A stretch of 9,064 nucleotides of DNA, from NCBI GenBank assembly GCA_019314185.1, contig JAFCZU010000143.1, positions 1 through 9,064 of the forward strand. The letters run 5' to 3'. Under the pieces are notes generated by a model, which did not search any database, was not told where the DNA came from, and was given only the letters and a program-made list of their open reading frames with translations. The stretch is from Deltaproteobacteria bacterium (GTDB taxonomy: Bacteria; Desulfobacterota; Desulfobacteria; Desulfobacterales; ETH-SRB1). Shown here piece by piece: positions 6,917-9,064 of the stretch (the first letter of the stretch is position 1; every line of letters begins with the position of its first letter). Made by a program: the position numbers and the translations under genes.

Positions 6917-8023
6917 ATGTTACATCTACTTATTGTTGAGGATAATAAGAATCAAATAAAACTTTATGAAGATACGATAGATGAATTTAACACAAACTCA
7001 GACACTAAAATTGGGATTAAATTCGGTAACAGTCTTGAAGATGGTCTTGAACAAATCAGAAATAATGATTTTGATGCCGCTATTATAGATCTGAGGCTTG
7101 GTGTGGGCGACGTGGAAGGAAAAGGCAAAGAGCTGATCAAGGAAATAAAAAGCAATTTGCGGTTTCCTGTTTTTGTATTGACCGGCTATCCAGGAGACCT
7201 CGATGAAGATCTAAGGATATCGAACGTCTTCTATAAAGTTTATGAGCAAACAAAAAAAGATACTATTGAAGTCCTGGAAGAGATGACTGATATATATAAA
7301 ACAGGGATAACTAAAATTATGGGCAGGAAGGGGATTATTGAAAACACGCTACAGGAGGTATTCTGGGAAAATATCGCGGCAAGCATGGAATACTGGAAGA
7401 CTGAAATCGAAGATGAAGGTAAGATAATTGAAAAGATTCTTTCGAGGCATATACTCGCACATTTATCGGAAAGATTAAAGCTCACCGAAGAGGGTGAATT
7501 TGAAACATATCATCCCGCTGAAGTTTACATTATGCCACCTATAAAGGAAGAGTTTTTTATCGGTGATATTTTAAAGAGAGAAAGCGATACAAAATATTAC
7601 ATAATTTTGACCCCTGCCTGTGATATGGTATTGAGAAAACGCAAAGATGGTGAACCATATAGAAACGCTGATAAAATAATCATCGTGAAATTAATTGAAT
7701 TTAGTAACTTTCCAGAAGTTAGTGATTATATCAGTACTCAGAGCAACACAAAAAAGAAAGAGGTTGAAAAGTATATAAAAAACACAAAGAAGGAAAGATA
7801 TCATTTTTTGCCACCATTTGGTTCCAGGATACCAGGATTCCTGATTGATTTTCAGGACATAAGTCGAATTAATTCAGAAGAATTTACCAATTATGATCGT
7901 GTTGCTTCAGTTGATGAACCATTTTTAAAAGATATCATAGCAAGATTTACATCTTATTACGCCAGACAGGGATCCCCGGATCTTGATATGGGTATCATAT
8001 TGAAAAAGATAGTAAATGATTGA
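6917..8023 (+). CDS. Response regulator with receiver domain and unrecognised C-terminal domain
   Basis: The 368-aa product starts with a receiver domain (about 1-125) that keeps every key residue: the acidic pair E8-D9 (LLIVEDN), phospho-acceptor D58 (AAIIDLRLG), T89 (VFVLTG) and K107 (FYKV). It should accept phosphate from the kinase encoded immediately upstream. The rest (about 130-368) is not a helix-turn-helix, GGDEF, HD-GYP or other output domain I recognise. It has a helical part (about 140-190), then an alpha/beta part with YIMPPIKEEFFIGDIL, IILTPACDMV (Cys235), FLPPFGSRIPGFLIDFQDI and a helical end. I have an uncertain recollection that a similar cysteine-containing motif follows receivers near other GHKL ATPases in conflict-system islands. 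The gene lies 19 nt after the kinase stop and overlaps the glycosylase start by 8 bp. Output may be protein-protein control or an enzymatic effector rather than transcription. Confidence 0.85.
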   Translation: MLHLLIVEDNKNQIKLYEDTIDEFNTNSDTKIGIKFGNSLEDGLEQIRNNDFDAAIIDLRLGVGDVEGKGKELIKEIKSNLRFPVFVLTGYPGDLDEDLRISNVFYKVYEQTKKDTIEVLEEMTDIYKTGITKIMGRKGIIENTLQEVFWENIAASMEYWKTEIEDEGKIIEKILSRHILAHLSERLKLTEEGEFETYHPAEVYIMPPIKEEFFIGDILKRESDTKYYIILTPACDMVLRKRKDGEPYRNADKIIIVKLIEFSNFPEVSDYISTQSNTKKKEVEKYIKNTKKERYHFLPPFGSRIPGFLIDFQDISRINSEEFTNYDRVASVDEPFLKDIIARFTSYYARQGSPDLDMGIILKKIVND

Positions 8024-8681
8024 AAAATATGTCCGTCGCAAATTATTTTTATGGCATAAAGAAAATTATAGAGAGTTTCCATGGCGACACACAAAAGATC
8101 CTTACAAAATTATGATTGCAGAATTTATGCTGCATCGGACCAGGGCCGATCAGGTTGTGCGAGTTTATCAGGATTTCATAAAAAAATATCCTGATATCCT
8201 TACCCTTGCGTGTGGAAAGCCGACCGAAGTTAATAAAGTTACAGAAAAACTCGGCCTTCACTGGCGAGGAAAGCATTTTATCAGTGCGGCAATATTTATA
8301 AAAGACAGATTTGGAAACATAATGCCAGATTCTAGGGACAAATTGTTGTCTATTCCTGGTGTTGGTGATTATGTTGCCGGAGCAATTTTAACTGTCGTAT
8401 TTAACAAAAAAGAATGGGTCGTTGATAGCAATATTGCAAGGTTTTTAAATAGATTTTACGGTCTTAAATTAAGGGGTGAAATTAGAAGAAAAAGAGAACT
8501 TATCGAAATTTCTAAAAGACTTTATCAAACTGCCAGATCAGGACAACTCACATTTGCCCTGCTTGATTTTACTGGTCTGATTTGCAAGCCTATCAAGCCT
8601 GTCTGTAACTCCTGTATTATTAGAAGAAAATGCAAATACGTTAAATCGATAAGGAAAGGAGAGCGTCAAGTCTACGTTTGA
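8016..8681 (+). CDS. HhH-GPD [4Fe-4S] mismatch DNA glycosylase, Mig.Mth-like (T:G mismatch repair)
   Basis: This is a base-excision enzyme of the endonuclease III/MutY superfamily. It shows FPWRHTKDPYKIMIAEFML (21-39), the helix-hairpin-helix LLSIPGVGDYVAGAI (110-124), catalytic Asp137 in VVDSNIARFLNRF, and an iron-sulphur loop with Cys190, 197, 200 and 206 in the canonical C-X6-C-X2-C-X5-C spacing. The residue equivalent to the endonuclease III lysine is Tyr119, 18 residues before Asp137; Mig.Mth has the same Tyr-Asp arrangement. The length (221 aa), the missing C-terminal 8-oxoguanine domain of MutY, and DFTGLICKPIKP before the cluster all favour the Mig type. Mig.Mth is encoded beside a cytosine-C5 methyltransferase and removes T from T:G mismatches formed by 5-methylcytosine deamination; the same role fits here. 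The start overlaps the upstream gene by 8 bp with no strong ribosome site, suggesting coupling. A MutY-like A:G activity is the alternative. Confidence 0.88.
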   Translation: MIEKYVRRKLFLWHKENYREFPWRHTKDPYKIMIAEFMLHRTRADQVVRVYQDFIKKYPDILTLACGKPTEVNKVTEKLGLHWRGKHFISAAIFIKDRFGNIMPDSRDKLLSIPGVGDYVAGAILTVVFNKKEWVVDSNIARFLNRFYGLKLRGEIRRKRELIEISKRLYQTARSGQLTFALLDFTGLICKPIKPVCNSCIIRRKCKYVKSIRKGERQVYV

Positions 8682-8827
8682 CCCTTGAAAGGGAAATAGG
8701 GATGTCCATTGGATTATTGGTTTAAAGCAAATAGGGAACGCATTAAACTTGTCAACTTATTTTTCCTTCACCAAGCGAAAGTTTAATACGTCCTCTATAC
8801 GCTCCAGGATATTTTAAAGAGGTAATA
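8682..8827. other. Intergenic gap between the methylation cassette and the DUF5131 gene
   Basis: This 146-bp stretch is the only real non-coding gap in the window. It holds a weak CCCT-TGAA-AGGG hairpin (8682-8693), two copies of AAATAGGGA (8694-8702 and 8729-8737), and the inverted repeat at 8735-8793. A ribosome site (AAAGAGG, 8816-8822) sits 5 nt before the next ATG. I see no tRNA, no convincing -35/-10 pair and no U-tract terminator. The gap most likely marks the end of the operon and the control region of the next gene. Confidence 0.6.
8735..8793. repeat. Imperfect inverted repeat in the intergenic gap
   Basis: The left arm (8735-8750, GGAACGCATTAAACTT) pairs with the right arm (8779-8793, AAGTTTAATACGTCC) apart from one bulged A (8738) and one C-A mismatch (8741/8788); the innermost 9 bp are perfect. 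The loop is 28 nt, too long for a typical intrinsic terminator, and no T-run follows. It could be an operator for the downstream gene, an RNA hairpin, or the remnant of an insertion. Confidence 0.45.
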
Positions 8828-9064
8828 ATGTCAAAAAAATCATCTATTGAATGGACAGAATCCACGTGGAACCCCATTACGGGGTGTTCTAAAATAAGTC
8901 CGGGATGTAAAAACTGCTATGCCGAAAGAATGGCTAAAAGATTAAAAGCTATGGGGCAAGTAAATTATCGCAATGGTTTTAAAATAACTGCTCACCCACA
9001 TGCAACTGAGCTGCCATTGAAATGGAAAAAGCCTCAAACCATCTTCGTGAATTCCATGAGTGAC
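8828..9064 (+). CDS. Phage Gp37/Gp68 family (DUF5131) three-Cys-motif protein, 3' partial
   Basis: Only the first 79 codons lie in the window; the frame is open to the last base. The product begins [20 protein letters not shown] and continues with [14 protein letters not shown], the hallmark opening of the phage Gp37/Gp68 family. Cys20, Cys27 and Cys30 give the C-X6-C-X2-C pattern often likened to a radical-SAM-type cluster site, though the biochemical activity of the family is not settled to my knowledge. A well-placed AAAGAGG precedes ATG 8828 by 5 nt. From memory, these genes are commonly found with a 'three-Cys-motif partner protein' (TcmP), which would lie to the right of this window. 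The family is frequent in phage and mobile defence islands, which agrees with the neighbouring genes. The intergenic gap suggests it is transcribed separately from the methylation operon. Confidence 0.88.
   Translation, partial: MSKKSSIEWTESTWNPITGCSKISPGCKNCYAERMAKRLKAMGQVNYRNGFKITAHPHATELPLKWKKPQTIFVNSMSD

Noticed and set aside
1..8681. DISARM or BREX system
   Set aside because: An adenine and a cytosine methylase occur together, but no drmA helicase, DUF1998 protein, phospholipase-D protein, PglZ, BrxC or Lon-like gene is visible, and the adenine enzyme matches the Eco57I-like rather than the PglX pattern.
8682..8693. Intrinsic terminator CCCT-TGAA-AGGG
   Set aside because: The stem is only 4 bp and no T-run follows, so it is too weak to call a terminator.
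8678..8704. Promoter with TTGACC as -35 box
   Set aside because: No acceptable -10 hexamer lies 16-18 bp downstream.
8694..8737. Operator made of two AAATAGGGA direct repeats
   Set aside because: Nine-base AT-rich matches 35 bp apart are easily due to chance, and no promoter could be placed around them.

Overview
This window holds part of a DNA-modification and probable defence island. All six genes read left to right, and the layout is very compact. The host looks like a Shine-Dalgarno-using, AT-rich prokaryote: clear AAGGAG-type ribosome sites precede several starts, and most genes are visibly AT-rich. Nothing here fixes the taxon. The histidine kinase and receiver pair points to a bacterium, or less likely a signalling-rich euryarchaeon.

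Positions 1-3498 hold an Eco57I-like (type IIG-style) restriction-modification methylase whose 5' end lies left of the window. It is split into two frames at 1646-1708 by an exact 17-bp tandem duplication, which falls on the codons of the AdoMet-binding motif I. Deleting one copy would restore one continuous reading frame with a perfect motif I (DPAVGSGAFPVG). The locus is therefore a recent pseudogene, a switched-off but reversible allele, or an assembly error.

Positions 3500-8681 hold four intact genes with overlapping or near-touching ends: a 5-methylcytosine DNA methyltransferase, a 714-aa soluble protein with two GHKL ATPase modules (an N-terminal MORC/Hsp90/MutL-like module and a C-terminal histidine-kinase module), a response regulator with an intact receiver and an unrecognised C-terminal domain, and a 221-aa HhH-GPD [4Fe-4S] DNA glycosylase closely resembling the T:G-mismatch glycosylase Mig.Mth. 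The glycosylase has an obvious job: repairing T:G mismatches left when the methyltransferase's 5-methylcytosine deaminates. The kinase and regulator suggest that modification, or an associated effector, is tied to a phosphorelay. This cassette is the most interesting content of the window. Its combined function is inference.

Positions 8682-8827 are a 146-bp intergenic gap with an imperfect inverted repeat. From 8828 the beginning of a phage Gp37/Gp68-family (DUF5131) three-cysteine protein runs off the right edge.
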